From: Gaiellasilicea sp963763755
GTDB lineage: Bacteria; Actinomycetota; Thermoleophilia; Gaiellales; Gaiellaceae
DNA length: 64,000 nt
Assembly: GCA_963763755.1 (NCBI GenBank)
Contig: CAVXQE010000001.1
Location: forward strand, 62,001-126,000
Direction of reading: 5' to 3'
The notes beneath the pieces were generated by a model that ran no database searches, was not told the DNA's origin, and saw only the letters and a list, made by a program, of their open reading frames with translations. Shown here in pieces: positions 17,975 through 26,247 of this stretch. Every line of letters starts with the position of its first letter. Within the stretch, counting starts at the first letter, position 1. A program made the position numbers and the translations under genes.

Positions 17975-19296
17975 GAGAGAGCTAACGACGGCGGCAGGCT
18001 GACGAGGAGCAGCACCTCGACCGGCTCGGCCCGCCCCTTCACCGAGATCGTTCCGAGCGGCTCCGTCTTCGCGCCCCAGAGCCCTCGCGCCGTCTCGGCG
18101 CTGATTGCGACTCCACCGGCCGGCGCCAGCCCCTCGATCCGCGAGCCGAGGTTGACGGTGTCGCCGACGACGCTGTAGGTGCGCCCACTGCCCGTGCCGA
18201 GGACGCCGACGCTCGCTTCGCCCGTGTTGACGCCGGCGCGGAAGCGCGGCCACTCCGGATGCTCGACGGCGAGGGGTGCAACCGCCGCCTGCAGGGAAAG
18301 CGCGGCGCGGGCCGCCCGCTCGGGATGACCGTCTCCCTGGAACGTCGCGAACACGGCGTCTCCGATCAGGCGGTCGATCTCGCCTTCGTACTCCTCGACC
18401 GAGGGGATCGCGGCCTCGAAGTAGATGTTCAGCATCTCGGAGACCCCGGCCGGATCGTGCTGCTCCGCGTAGGTGCTGAAGCCCTGGAGGTCGGCGAACA
18501 GAACCGTGACGGGCTGCGTCTCCTTGTCCAGATAGAGCCGCGCGAAGCGCTCCTGCGGACCTTCCCGGTGCGCCATCACGGCGATCAGAGCGAACGCCGC
18601 GAGCATCAGCACGTGCCACTCCCACCAGGAGGCCTGCCAGTTGCGGCCGAGCGCGACGGCCACCATCGACTCAGCGAGCAGGATGAAGGCGACCGCCAGG
18701 GCGAGAATCAGGTCGGAGGCGCGCTCGCGCCAGAGCGCGAGATACCGGACGACGGCGAAGGCGTAGAGCGCCACACCGACGGCCGAGAGCACGTCGAACG
18801 GCCACGACATCCGCCCGGGAATGGCAGAGTCGTCGATCTCGGGGAGCAGCGTCAGCGAGACCACGAGCCAGATCGCGAAGGCAGCGAACAAGAGGTTCTG
18901 GAGGAGCACCGGGCGTACCCAGTCCCGGTCGAGAGCCGACTCGGCGGCAAACCCGCTCGCGATCACGAGCCCGATCGGAGTGGCGATCACGAAGCCGAGA
19001 TTCGGCTTGTCGAGCAGGACACCCGGCGTCGCGAGCGCATGCAAGGCCAGGAATCCGGACGCGGCGAGGAACGCAAGCGAGACGAGGTGCACTCGACGGT
19101 CGCCACGCCGGCGAGCGGCGACCCCTGTCGTGTACGCCAGCACGGCATTGAGCCCCGCGGTCACGAGGACCAGCCAGAAGTGCGATGGCTCGTGCTGCCA
19201 GTGCACGTCGGTCGAGGGGCGTGCGAGGAGGACCGCGAGCCCGGCCATCGGCACCGCGAGCAGCACGACCATGAAGATCAGCCGACCGCGGGTCAT
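17971..19296 (-). CDS. Membrane-bound class III adenylate/guanylate cyclase with 7TM sensor
   Basis: 441 residues. About 250 residues of N-terminal membrane domain with six to seven helices are followed by one class III cyclase catalytic domain. The catalytic part shows the metal-binding aspartates (VTVLFADLQGFST and RLIGDAVFATF) and transition-state Asn/Arg (TVNLGSRIEGLAP). The Lys normally ahead of the second Asp is Arg here (EIDRLIGD). The membrane part is clearly homologous to that of the cyclase at 40327-41775: RRGDRRVHLVSLAFLAASGF, LHALATPGV and WWEWHVLM. It makes a cyclic nucleotide as homodimer in response to an unknown membrane or extracellular signal. Its ATG overlaps the stop of the upstream flavoprotein (ATGA), so the two are coupled. 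Confidence 0.9.
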   Translation of the reverse strand: MTRGRLIFMVVLLAVPMAGLAVLLARPSTDVHWQHEPSHFWLVLVTAGLNAVLAYTTGVAARRRGDRRVHLVSLAFLAASGFLALHALATPGVLLDKPNLGFVIATPIGLVIASGFAAESALDRDWVRPVLLQNLLFAAFAIWLVVSLTLLPEIDDSAIPGRMSWPFDVLSAVGVALYAFAVVRYLALWRERASDLILALAVAFILLAESMVAVALGRNWQASWWEWHVLMLAAFALIAVMAHREGPQERFARLYLDKETQPVTVLFADLQGFSTYAEQHDPAGVSEMLNIYFEAAIPSVEEYEGEIDRLIGDAVFATFQGDGHPERAARAALSLQAAVAPLAVEHPEWPRFRAGVNTGEASVGVLGTGSGRTYSVVGDTVNLGSRIEGLAPAGGVAISAETARGLWGAKTEPLGTISVKGRAEPVEVLLLVSLPPSLALS

Positions 19297-20897
19297 CCGC
19301 CCGGCACGTCAGCGAGATAGGCATGCACTCCTGAGACCGCCAGAGCACCCTCGCCGACCGCCGCGGCCACGCGCTTGACCGAGTCTGCGCGCACATCGCC
19401 CGCCGCGAAGACGCCCGGCAGACTCGTCTCCAGGGGCCGGAGGGCTCCCGCTTCCGTGCCCGTGAGCACGTACCCCCAGTCGTCGCGCGCGATCTCGTCC
19501 GGCAGCCACTCCGTGTGCGGCACGGCGCCGATCAGCACGACGAGTGCCACGGCGTCGACCGTCTCCGTCGTGCGTGAGACCGTGTCCACGAGCTCGAGCT
19601 GCTCGAGGCGGCCCTCGCCGAGCGCTCGCCCGACCTCCGTCGAGAAGCGGACGGCCACGTTCGGGGTGTTGCCGATGGCGTCGATCAGGTACTGGGACAT
19701 GCTCGCTGCGAGCGATGTCGAGCGGACGAGAATCGCGACGTGCCGGGCGTAGCGGGCAAGGTGCAGGGCTGCCTGCCCGGCCGAGTTTCCGCCGCCGACG
19801 ACGTAGACGTCCTCGCCGGCGAACGCCTGCGCCTCCGACATCGACGCGCCGTAGTAGATGCCGGCGCCCTCGAAGTCGACGCAGCCCGGGGCCTCGAGCC
19901 TTCGGTACTCGACACCGAGAGCGAGCACGACGGCTCGAGCGGAGATCTCCGCTCCGCCGTCGGCAGTGCGCACGACGAAGCCTCGCGCGTTGCGTTCGAG
20001 CGCAACGACTCGGCGAGCGACCTGCGACCGGGTGCCGAAGAGCCACGCCTGCTGGTAGGCGCGCTGGGCGAGCTCACCGCCTCCCAGACCGCGAGGAAAG
20101 CCGAGGTAGTTGCGAATCAGCGAGCTCGATCCTGCCTGCCCGCCGACGCCGCCGCCGTCGAGCACGGTCGTCCGGAGGCCCTCCGAGGCTCCGTAGACAG
20201 CCGCACCGAGTCCGGCCGGGCCGGCCCCGACGACGACGAGGTCGGCGTCGTCCGCCTCGAGCTCGATCGGGAAGCCGCAGGCCTGCGCAAGCTCAGCCGC
20301 TGTCGGATCGACGAGCACCGCGCCGTTTGCGAGCGAGACCGACGGCGTCGCGTCTCCCTCGGGCGGGACGACGACGTGGGGAATACCGAGGCCGGCCAGA
20401 GTCGACTGCAGCTCGTGAGCGCGACGCGAGCGCGGGTCCGCGATCACCTTCGCACCGGCCGGGCCCTCGCCCTTCAGTCGTGCCGACTCCTGCAAGAGCT
20501 CCGAGATCGTCCGGTGGAAGACCTCGTCCGGGCTGGTCGTGGGGCGGAGGACGTAGAGATCGATCCAGCCATGCGACATCGCCCGCAGGACCAGCTCGCC
20601 GAGCGCGCGGTCCGCCCAGCCGAGCCAGGGGATCAGCAGGCCGCGCCGGGCGGCCGGGAACCGAGCGCGGACACCGGCAAGCAGGTGCGCTCCGACCTCC
20701 CCCGCGGCGAGGCAGACAGCGATGTCGTCGCCCGCGGCTTCGGCTTCGTCGAGCGTCTTCTCCAACTCCGCGATCGCGCACCCGCCGACGGCGTAGTCGC
20801 CGCTGTAGCGCCGGCTGAGCTCGTCCACAACGCGTGCGCGGTCGGCCGGGTCGTCGTCGGCGACCACGAGCAGCGGCTTTCGGGTCGAGGCGGTCAC
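19293..20897 (-). CDS. Thioredoxin-reductase-like flavoprotein with N-terminal receiver-like domain
   Basis: 534 residues. The N-terminal 130 residues start LLVVADDDPADRARVV, resembling a response-regulator receiver, but no Asp is visible at the phosphoacceptor position, so it is probably a degenerate receiver. From about residue 215 follows a thioredoxin-reductase fold: FAD motif VVVGAGPAGLGAAVYGASEG, GGVGGQAGSSSLIRNYLGFP, NADPH motif VVGGGNSAGQAALHL and the second FAD motif PGVFAAGDVRADSVKRVA. The redox CxxC is absent: the place of CATC reads YYGASMSEA. So it should oxidise NAD(P)H without disulfide reduction, or be a sensor. Related fusions are known in Actinobacteria. Coupled to the cyclase downstream. 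Confidence 0.88.
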   Translation of the reverse strand: MTASTRKPLLVVADDDPADRARVVDELSRRYSGDYAVGGCAIAELEKTLDEAEAAGDDIAVCLAAGEVGAHLLAGVRARFPAARRGLLIPWLGWADRALGELVLRAMSHGWIDLYVLRPTTSPDEVFHRTISELLQESARLKGEGPAGAKVIADPRSRRAHELQSTLAGLGIPHVVVPPEGDATPSVSLANGAVLVDPTAAELAQACGFPIELEADDADLVVVGAGPAGLGAAVYGASEGLRTTVLDGGGVGGQAGSSSLIRNYLGFPRGLGGGELAQRAYQQAWLFGTRSQVARRVVALERNARGFVVRTADGGAEISARAVVLALGVEYRRLEAPGCVDFEGAGIYYGASMSEAQAFAGEDVYVVGGGNSAGQAALHLARYARHVAILVRSTSLAASMSQYLIDAIGNTPNVAVRFSTEVGRALGEGRLEQLELVDTVSRTTETVDAVALVVLIGAVPHTEWLPDEIARDDWGYVLTGTEAGALRPLETSLPGVFAAGDVRADSVKRVAAAVGEGALAVSGVHAYLADVPGG

Positions 20898-20934
20898 AGG
20901 CGCTCCTGCGCCAATCCTACGGCGGCCGCGCGCT

Positions 20935-21291
20935 CTAGAACATCGAGCCGATGATCTGCGAGAAGCGGATCACCGTCACGGTCTCGTCCTCCGCGACCTC
21001 GCGATTGTAGAGCTGGCCGAGGAAGCGGGACATCTCGTCGGGCCGGCGGATCTCGGGGTTGTCGTGCTCGATCTCGCGTGGCGAGAGCTCGTTGATCATC
21101 TTCACTTCGACCTTGTCGATCACGGCGTCGAAGATCTTCTCCCGCTGGCCGTACCGCACACCCACGAGCACGGTCACGATCATCCCCTTCTTGTACTTCC
21201 CCGACTTGTCGCCGAGCCGGATCGTCGCCGTCTTGCGATGGGTGCGGAGCTGGTCTGCGACCAGCGGTGAGTAGAAGTTGAGCGCGTACAT
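20935..21291 (-). CDS. ASCH/PUA-like small protein
   Basis: 118 residues. The start MYALNFYSPLVADQLRTHRKTATIRLGDKSGKY and GMIVTVLVGVRYGQREKIFDAVIDKVEV resemble ASCH-domain proteins, small PUA-like beta-barrels that bind RNA or nucleosides. The middle KVEVKMINELSPREIEHDNPEI and C-terminal FLGQLYN plus the VTVIRFS strand complete the fold. Function is unknown. The ATG at 21291 was chosen; a GTG two codons upstream is also possible. It is downstream of the Nudix gene by 16 bases on the same strand, probably cotranscribed. Confidence 0.7.
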   Translation of the reverse strand: MYALNFYSPLVADQLRTHRKTATIRLGDKSGKYKKGMIVTVLVGVRYGQREKIFDAVIDKVEVKMINELSPREIEHDNPEIRRPDEMSRFLGQLYNREVAEDETVTVIRFSQIIGSMF

Positions 21292-21307
21292 CGCCACGGC
21301 GGAAGGA

Positions 21308-21742
21308 TCATAGAGTCGCGAGGCTCGCGGCAGCCTTCTCGGCCATCTGCCGTTCGCCTCCGTAGGCGAGCAGGCGTGGCGCCTCGTCCAGCGGCAGCCA
21401 GCGGGCCTCGGCGACCTCGAGCTCCATTCCGGCCGGCAGTTCACCGATCCGGCCGCTGCGATAGCGGAGCAGGAAGAAGCTGACGACCTTGAAGATGCGC
21501 TCGCCGCCACGGCTGTAGACGTAGCGCACGTCGCCCAGCTTCTCGAGGAGCGTTCCCTCGACGCCCGTCTCTTCCGCCACCTCGCGCAGCGCCGTGGCGA
21601 CGCCGGTCTCACCGGGGTCGATCAGCCCTTTCGGCAGCGCCCACACTCCCTCCGGCTTGCCGTTCGGGCGGATCGCGGCGAGCCACCACCGGCCTCGCAG
21701 CCGCCGGACGAGGACTCCGCCGGCCGAGAACTCCCGTTTCAT
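21308..21742 (-). CDS. Nudix hydrolase
   Basis: 144 residues. The Nudix box is complete: GLIDPGETGVATALREVAEETGV (positions 42-64, with the REVAEETG core that binds magnesium). Strands such as EFSAGGVLVRRLRGRWWLAAI precede it. The family hydrolyses nucleoside diphosphates linked to another group, such as (d)NTPs, ADP-ribose or Ap4A; this length and the N-terminal GGVLVRR type are common in Ap4A or MutT-like members. The ATG at 21742 is preferred; an upstream ATG at 21802 would run into the groE promoter. Divergent from groES. Confidence 0.9.
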   Translation of the reverse strand: MKREFSAGGVLVRRLRGRWWLAAIRPNGKPEGVWALPKGLIDPGETGVATALREVAEETGVEGTLLEKLGDVRYVYSRGGERIFKVVSFFLLRYRSGRIGELPAGMELEVAEARWLPLDEAPRLLAYGGERQMAEKAAASLATL

Positions 21743-21785
21743 CGCCACTTTGTGACACCGTGCCCGCGACGGCGGTGACAACCGT

Positions 21786-21813
21786 TTGCTCTCGGCATCC
21801 ACACTGGTATAGT
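21786..21813 (+). promoter_or_regulatory. Promoter of the groESL operon
   Basis: A -10 box TATAGT at 21808-21813 with a weak -35 TTGCTC at 21786-21791, 16 bases apart. The start site would fall around 21820, inside the CIRCE operator, the normal arrangement for HrcA-repressed groE promoters. Confidence 0.6.
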
Positions 21814-21817
21814 GCCC

Positions 21818-21844
21818 TTGGCACTCTCGCTGTGAGAGTGCCAG
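21818..21844 (+). promoter_or_regulatory. CIRCE operator (HrcA site) of groESL
   Basis: TTGGCACTC, nine spacer bases, GAGTGCCAG: an inverted repeat matching the CIRCE consensus TTAGCACTC-N9-GAGTGCTAA with a few changes. The heat-shock repressor HrcA should bind here and release on heat stress. hrcA itself is not in this window. Confidence 0.9.
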
Positions 21845-21881
21845 AACGTGTCACAAAGTCTGACTAATAGGAGGCAACTCA

Positions 21882-22187
21882 ATGGATCTGCAGCCTCTTG
21901 GTGACCGCCTGATCGTGGAGATCCTCGAAGAAGAGGAGACTACCGTCAGCGGCATCGTGCTGCCCGACACCGCGAAGGAAAAGCCGCAGCGCGGCCGAGT
22001 CCTCGCAGTCGGTCCCGGCTCTCGTGACGAGGACGGGGAATACATCAAGATGGACGTCGAAGAGGGTGACGAGATCATCTTCTCCAAGTACGGCGGGACC
22101 GAGATCAAGGTCGGCGCCGACGACGTCCTGATCCTGCGCGAGTCCGACGTCCTGGCAAAGGTCGTCGGCGACCGCGCCGCAGTCTAG
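21882..22187 (+). CDS. groES: Co-chaperonin GroES
   Basis: 101 residues, the lid of the GroEL folding chamber. The N-terminal strand LQPLGDRLIVEILEEEETTVSGIVLPDTA includes the mobile loop that contacts GroEL (SGIVLPD), and KPQRGRVLAVGPG and DEIIFSKYGGTEIKV are the family core. The ribosome-binding site AGGAGG lies eight bases ahead of the ATG. First gene of the groES-groEL operon, under a CIRCE-controlled promoter, so heat-inducible through HrcA. Confidence 0.98.
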   Translation: MDLQPLGDRLIVEILEEEETTVSGIVLPDTAKEKPQRGRVLAVGPGSRDEDGEYIKMDVEEGDEIIFSKYGGTEIKVGADDVLILRESDVLAKVVGDRAAV

Positions 22188-22209
22188 GGAACGGGAGGAA
22201 CGAAGAGAT

Positions 22210-23838
22210 ATGGCTCATAAGGAGCTCAAGTTCAGCGAGGACGCACGGCGCTCACTCGAGCGTGGCGTGAACATCCTCGCGGACGCAGTCAAGGTGACGC
22301 TCGGTCCGAAGGGCCGCTACGTCGTGCTGGACAAGAAGTACGGCGCGCCGACGATCACCAACGACGGTGTCACCATCGCTCGTGAGATCGAGGTCGAGGA
22401 TCCGTTCGAGAACCAGGGCGCACAGCTCGTACGCGAGGTCGCGACAGCGACCAACGACGTTGCCGGCGACGGCACGACGACCGCAACAGTGCTCGCCCAG
22501 GCGATCGTGCGCGAAGGCCTGAAGAACGTCGCCGCGGGCGCGAACCCGATGGGGATCAAGCGCGGCATCGAGGCGGCCGTCGAGGCGGTCGTCGCCGATC
22601 TGAAGAAGCAGTCGAAGGAGGTCTCGGGCAAGGAGGACATCGCCCGGGTCGCCACCATCTCGGCGCGCGAGCGCGAGATCGGCGACGTGATCGCCGATGC
22701 AATCGAGAAGGTCGGCAAGGACGGCGTCGTGAACGTCGAGGAGGGCCAGACGTTCGGGCTCGAGCTCGAGTTCACGGAGGGCATGCAGTTCGACAAGGGC
22801 TACCTGTCGCCGTACATGGTCACGGATGCCGAGCGCATGGAAGCCGTGCTCGACGATCCGTTCATCCTGGTCGCGAACCAGAAGATCGGCTCCGTCAAGG
22901 ATCTCCTGCCGATTCTCGAGCAGGTCATCCAGGCCGGTCGCCCGCTGCTGATCGTGGCGGAGGACGTCGAGGGCGAGGCGCTTGCGACGATCGTCGTCAA
23001 CAAGCTCCGCGGCACCTTCACGGCCGTCGCGGTCAAGGCACCGGGCTTCGGTGACCGCCGCAAGCGCATGCTCGAGGACATCGCGATCCTCACCGGCGCC
23101 GAGGTGATCACCGAGGAGATGGGCCTCAAGCTCGAGAACACGAAGCTCACGCAGCTCGGCCGCGGCCGCCGCATCGTGATCACCAAGGACACGACCACGA
23201 TCATCGACGGTGCCGGCGATCCGGACGGGATCAAGGCTCGGATCAAGCAGCTGAAGGCGGAGATCGAGAACACCGACTCCGACTTCGACCGTGAGAAGCT
23301 CCAGGAGCGGCTCGCCAAGCTGGCCGGCGGCGTCGCCGTCGTCAAGGTCGGCGCTGCCACCGAGACGGAGATGAAGGAGAAGAAGCACCGCGTCGAGGAC
23401 GCGCTCCAGGCCACCCGCGCCGCCCTCGAGGAGGGCATCGTGCCGGGCGGCGGTGTCGCGCTGCTGCAGGCAGCTGCTTCGATCAAGCTCGACACCTTCG
23501 AGGGTGACGAGAAGACGGGCGCCGCGATCATCGCGCGTGCGCTCGAGGAGCCGCTTCGCCAGCTCGCCTCCAACGCCGGGCTCGAGGGCTCGGTCGTCGT
23601 CAACCAGGTTCGCTCGGCCGCCAAGGGCCAGGGCCTGAACGTCGACACGGGCGAGGTCGAGGACCTGGTCAAGGCCGGGATCATCGATCCGACGATGGTG
23701 ACGCGCTCGGCGCTGCAGAACGCGGCGTCGATCGGCAAGAACATCCTCACCACCGAGGCCATCGTGGCCGAGGCGCCGGAGAAGGCAGGTGCAGCCGCAG
23801 GCATGCCCGACATGGGCGGCATGGGCGGCATGATGTAA
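22210..23838 (+). CDS. groEL: 60-kDa chaperonin GroEL
   Basis: 542 residues, full length. This ATP-driven folding chaperone forms tetradecameric rings with GroES. Visible motifs: KVTLGPKGRYVVLDKKYG, NDGVTIAREIEVEDPFENQGA, ATP-binding DVAGDGTTTATVLAQAIV, and the GGMGGMM-type C-terminal tail (MPDMGGMGGMM) that lines the cavity. It follows groES by 22 bases with the ribosome-binding site GGGAGGAA. The operon ends at the strong hairpin 23861-23896. The protein is intact, with no frameshift. Confidence 0.99.
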   Translation: MAHKELKFSEDARRSLERGVNILADAVKVTLGPKGRYVVLDKKYGAPTITNDGVTIAREIEVEDPFENQGAQLVREVATATNDVAGDGTTTATVLAQAIVREGLKNVAAGANPMGIKRGIEAAVEAVVADLKKQSKEVSGKEDIARVATISAREREIGDVIADAIEKVGKDGVVNVEEGQTFGLELEFTEGMQFDKGYLSPYMVTDAERMEAVLDDPFILVANQKIGSVKDLLPILEQVIQAGRPLLIVAEDVEGEALATIVVNKLRGTFTAVAVKAPGFGDRRKRMLEDIAILTGAEVITEEMGLKLENTKLTQLGRGRRIVITKDTTTIIDGAGDPDGIKARIKQLKAEIENTDSDFDREKLQERLAKLAGGVAVVKVGAATETEMKEKKHRVEDALQATRAALEEGIVPGGGVALLQAAASIKLDTFEGDEKTGAAIIARALEEPLRQLASNAGLEGSVVVNQVRSAAKGQGLNVDTGEVEDLVKAGIIDPTMVTRSALQNAASIGKNILTTEAIVAEAPEKAGAAAGMPDMGGMGGMM

Positions 23839-23860
23839 AGGAGCCCCCGGGCTTCTGCTT

Positions 23861-23896
23861 CAGACGAAGGGCCGGCCCGCGCCGGCCCTTCGTCTG
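23861..23896 (+). terminator. Terminator of groESL
   Basis: A perfect 16-bp stem (23861-23876 with 23881-23896) closed by a CCGC loop, followed by TTCTTCC, 22 bases after the groEL stop codon. Confidence 0.85.
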
Positions 23897-23921
23897 TTCT
23901 TCCGGGTTCCCCCAAAAAGAT

Positions 23922-23949
23922 GAAGACCGCGGAGGGGGCCGCGGTCTTC
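23922..23949 (-). terminator. Hairpin with T-tract on the minus strand
   Basis: An 11-bp perfect stem (23922-23932 with 23939-23949), preceded on the plus strand by CCCCCAAAAAGAT; read on the minus strand the stem is followed by ATC and TTTTT. That is the form of an intrinsic terminator for leftward transcription, yet no gene on the minus strand ends here. It may stop antisense transcription into groEL or act in the leader of the ACT gene. Confidence 0.45.
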
Positions 23950-24171
23950 GAGGGGATGAAACTAGGGGAGGTGGGTAGCCCAAATATCGGCGCCCGTTGT
24001 CAACGCCGTAGTCACTCGAACGAGTGATTCGCGCTCTCCGCTCCGCGCCGGGCCGTGCTAGCCTCGAAGAGTCCGCCGGTGCAGATGCCGGCGGAGGACG
24101 CACAGCCGCGTCTCCGCGGCTTGGCTCGTTCCCGTGTCGTGGGGACGCTCGCCCAAAGGAGACGCGCGCAC

Positions 24172-24936
24172 ATGCTCGAGGACACGGTCGAACGCGAGGA
24201 GCCACAGCTCGTCCGGCTGGCGCTGCCCGACAAACCCGGGCGCCTGGCGCTCGTCGCGAGCCGCTTCGCGGCCCATGACGTGAACATCCTCCGCCTCGAG
24301 GTCGTCGACGGCGGCGACGGGACCGCGGTGGACGACCTGCTCGTCGTGGGCGGCGATCTTGCCGAGGCGCTCGACGAGCTCAGAGCGGACGTGGAGATCC
24401 TCGGGCTGCGCGAGCACGCGGAGCTACCCGACCCCGGGCTCGCGATGGCAAACGCGCTCCTGGCTGTGAGTAGCGCCGCCAGTCTCGGCGCGGCGCGGCA
24501 TGCTCTCGTCATCGGCGCGATGGAGCTCGTCACTGCCGACGCCGGCGTTCTCCTGCGCGACGCCGGCCACGGCTGGCTCCGGCCTGTCGCGGCTACTGCG
24601 GATTCCCTGCCACCGATCCGGGACGACCAGCCCTGTCTGGCGCGTTCCGCGCTCTCGCGCTCCCGGGCGGAGACCGCCTCACCGCAGGAGCCGTGGGCGC
24701 CGGCCGCGTACTCCGTTGCGCTCGGCATGGGCCGCGTGCTGATCGTGCCGGCCGGTGTGCCGCCGTTCCTCGCGCTCGCGCTCGTCCGTCACGACGCGTT
24801 CCCCTTCGTCGAGGCCGAGATCGAGCGTGTTCGCGCGCTGCTGCGGGTCGCGGTCGGCATCCTTGGCGCGCTCGGCGAGCGAAGCGTCCGCGCGCCGGTC
24901 GACGCACCCGAGCATGTCGCGGGGGTCCGAACATGA
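24172..24936 (+). CDS. ACT-domain regulatory protein
   Basis: 254 residues. An N-terminal ACT domain, LVRLALPDKPGRLALVASRFAAHDVNILRLEVVD, is the classic small-molecule (often amino-acid) binding fold. It is followed by about 160 residues with ARHALVIGAMELVTADAGVLLRD and GRVLIVPAG, resembling a GAF-type fold. So it looks like a ligand-sensing protein without enzyme domain. The ATG at 24172 has AAAGGAG upstream. The last codons overlap the start of the metallo-beta-lactamase gene (ATGA), implying joint expression. The leader (24060-24165) holds a GC hairpin of about 8 bp but no recognisable riboswitch. Confidence 0.75.
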   Translation: MLEDTVEREEPQLVRLALPDKPGRLALVASRFAAHDVNILRLEVVDGGDGTAVDDLLVVGGDLAEALDELRADVEILGLREHAELPDPGLAMANALLAVSSAASLGAARHALVIGAMELVTADAGVLLRDAGHGWLRPVAATADSLPPIRDDQPCLARSALSRSRAETASPQEPWAPAAYSVALGMGRVLIVPAGVPPFLALALVRHDAFPFVEAEIERVRALLRVAVGILGALGERSVRAPVDAPEHVAGVRT

Positions 24937-25622
24937 GCGCCAGAGTCGAAGTCGTCGACCCCGGTGTGCTGCGCATCGTGCTGCCGGGGCGAGTGTCGAA
25001 TGCGTACCTCTTCCTCGGAACGCGCATCGCGCTCGTCGATTCCGGCTCGGAGGAATCTCAGCGTGATCTGCTCGCGGCGCTACGCCAGCTCGAGATCAAA
25101 CGCGAGCGAATCTCGCTCGTCGTGCTCACGCATGAGCACGCCGGGCACGCCGGTGGTGCGTCGGCCTTCCCGGGCGCACTGCTCGTTGCGCACCCGCTCG
25201 CGGCCGCGAAGCTCCGCCACGGCGAGGAACCGCTGACCAAGCTGCACGCGGCGCGGGCGCCGGACATCGAGCTCGCCGACGGAAGCGCGATTCGTACCGG
25301 CGGCTTCTCGTTCGACGTCCTGCACACGCCTGGTCACACGTCGGGCTCGATCTGCCTGTACGAGCGGTCGCGAGCGCTCATCGTCACCGGAGACACCGTC
25401 CTCGCGCGCGGCACGATCTCGGCGGTGACGCAGAACGGCTCCAGCGGCGAGCACCTCGAGAGCCTCGAACGGCTCGCCTCGCTTCGGGCGCGGCTGCTGC
25501 TGCCGGGCCACGGCCCGCTCTCCGACGACCCTGCAGCGGACATCGCCGCCGTTACCGCGACCGTCCGGAGCCGGCTCAGCAGCCGCGCCGACGCCCCGTC
25601 CGGTCACACCGCCGGCGTCTAG
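24933..25622 (+). CDS. MBL-fold metallohydrolase
   Basis: 229 residues. It has the metallo-beta-lactamase layout: THEHAGHAGG (metal motif), a later LHTPGHTSGSICLY with the third His, VTGDTVLARG with the bridging Asp, and LLPGHGPLSDDP with the last His. In the first motif the usual H-x-H-x-D-H reads HEHAGH, so the second-site Asp is Gly. That could leave one metal site weakened; several glyoxalase-II-like proteins of this class still act as thioesterases. Substrate unknown. It is coupled to the ACT-domain gene and convergent with the sulfite-oxidase-like gene, with which it overlaps by four bases. Confidence 0.88.
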   Translation: MSARVEVVDPGVLRIVLPGRVSNAYLFLGTRIALVDSGSEESQRDLLAALRQLEIKRERISLVVLTHEHAGHAGGASAFPGALLVAHPLAAAKLRHGEEPLTKLHAARAPDIELADGSAIRTGGFSFDVLHTPGHTSGSICLYERSRALIVTGDTVLARGTISAVTQNGSSGEHLESLERLASLRARLLLPGHGPLSDDPAADIAAVTATVRSRLSSRADAPSGHTAGV

Positions 25623-26225
25623 AACGCGTAGCGCTCTTCCTTGAACGGGTCGGCGTCGTTGTGGTAGCCGTACCGCTCCCAGAAGCCCGGCTTGTCGGTG
25701 GCCGAGAGCTCGATCGCCGCGGAGCCACTTCGCACTCTTCCAGAAGTACTTGCCCGGGATCACGAGGCGGAGCGGCCAGCCGTGCTCGAGTTCCAGCGGC
25801 TCGCCGTTCGCGTGCGTCGCGAGGAGGGCGTGCTCGTCGCGGAGGAACGAGATCGGAACGTTCGCCGTGTACCCCTGCTCGGAGTGGGCGATCGCAAAGC
25901 GCGCGCTCGGCTTCGGTCGCACGAGCGCCTCGATCTCGCGCCAGTGGATCCCGTCGAAGGTCATGTCGAACTTCGACCAGCGCGTGACGCAGTGGATGTC
26001 CTGCGTGTGCTCGGTCCTCGGCAGCGCATTCAGCTCGTCCCAGGAAAGCGTCACCGGGCTCTCCACCTCGCCGGAGACCTCGAAGGTCCACGTTGCGAGG
26101 TCGGTCGACGGCACTGAGCCCGCATGCAGGACGGGCCACTTCTCGGTCAGATACTGGCCGGGCGGAAGTCGGGCAGGGTCATAACCCGCTTCGACCACCT
26201 TCTTTTCCGCCTTGGAGCGAAACAT
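25619..26225 (-). CDS. Molybdopterin-dependent oxidoreductase, sulfite-oxidase/YedY type (frameshifted)
   Basis: 201 residues after correction. A single molybdopterin-binding domain of the sulfite oxidase superfamily: SPVTLSWDELNALPR, the molybdenum-ligand cysteine in TQDIHCVTRWSKFDMTFDGI, and GWPLRLVIPGKYFWKSAKW. No signal peptide is seen, unlike YedY/MsrP, so a cytosolic oxidase is likely. The last 35 residues are off-frame: after AKWLRG the frame changes at about 25714-25719, where one extra base occurs. The corrected end reads ELSATDKPGFWERYGYHNDADPF, the standard C-terminus of this family. The start is ATG 26225 or 26243, both within a few bases of the divergent ygfZ-like gene. Confidence 0.88.
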
Positions 26226-26247
26226 CGTCTCTACAGTAACCATCGAC

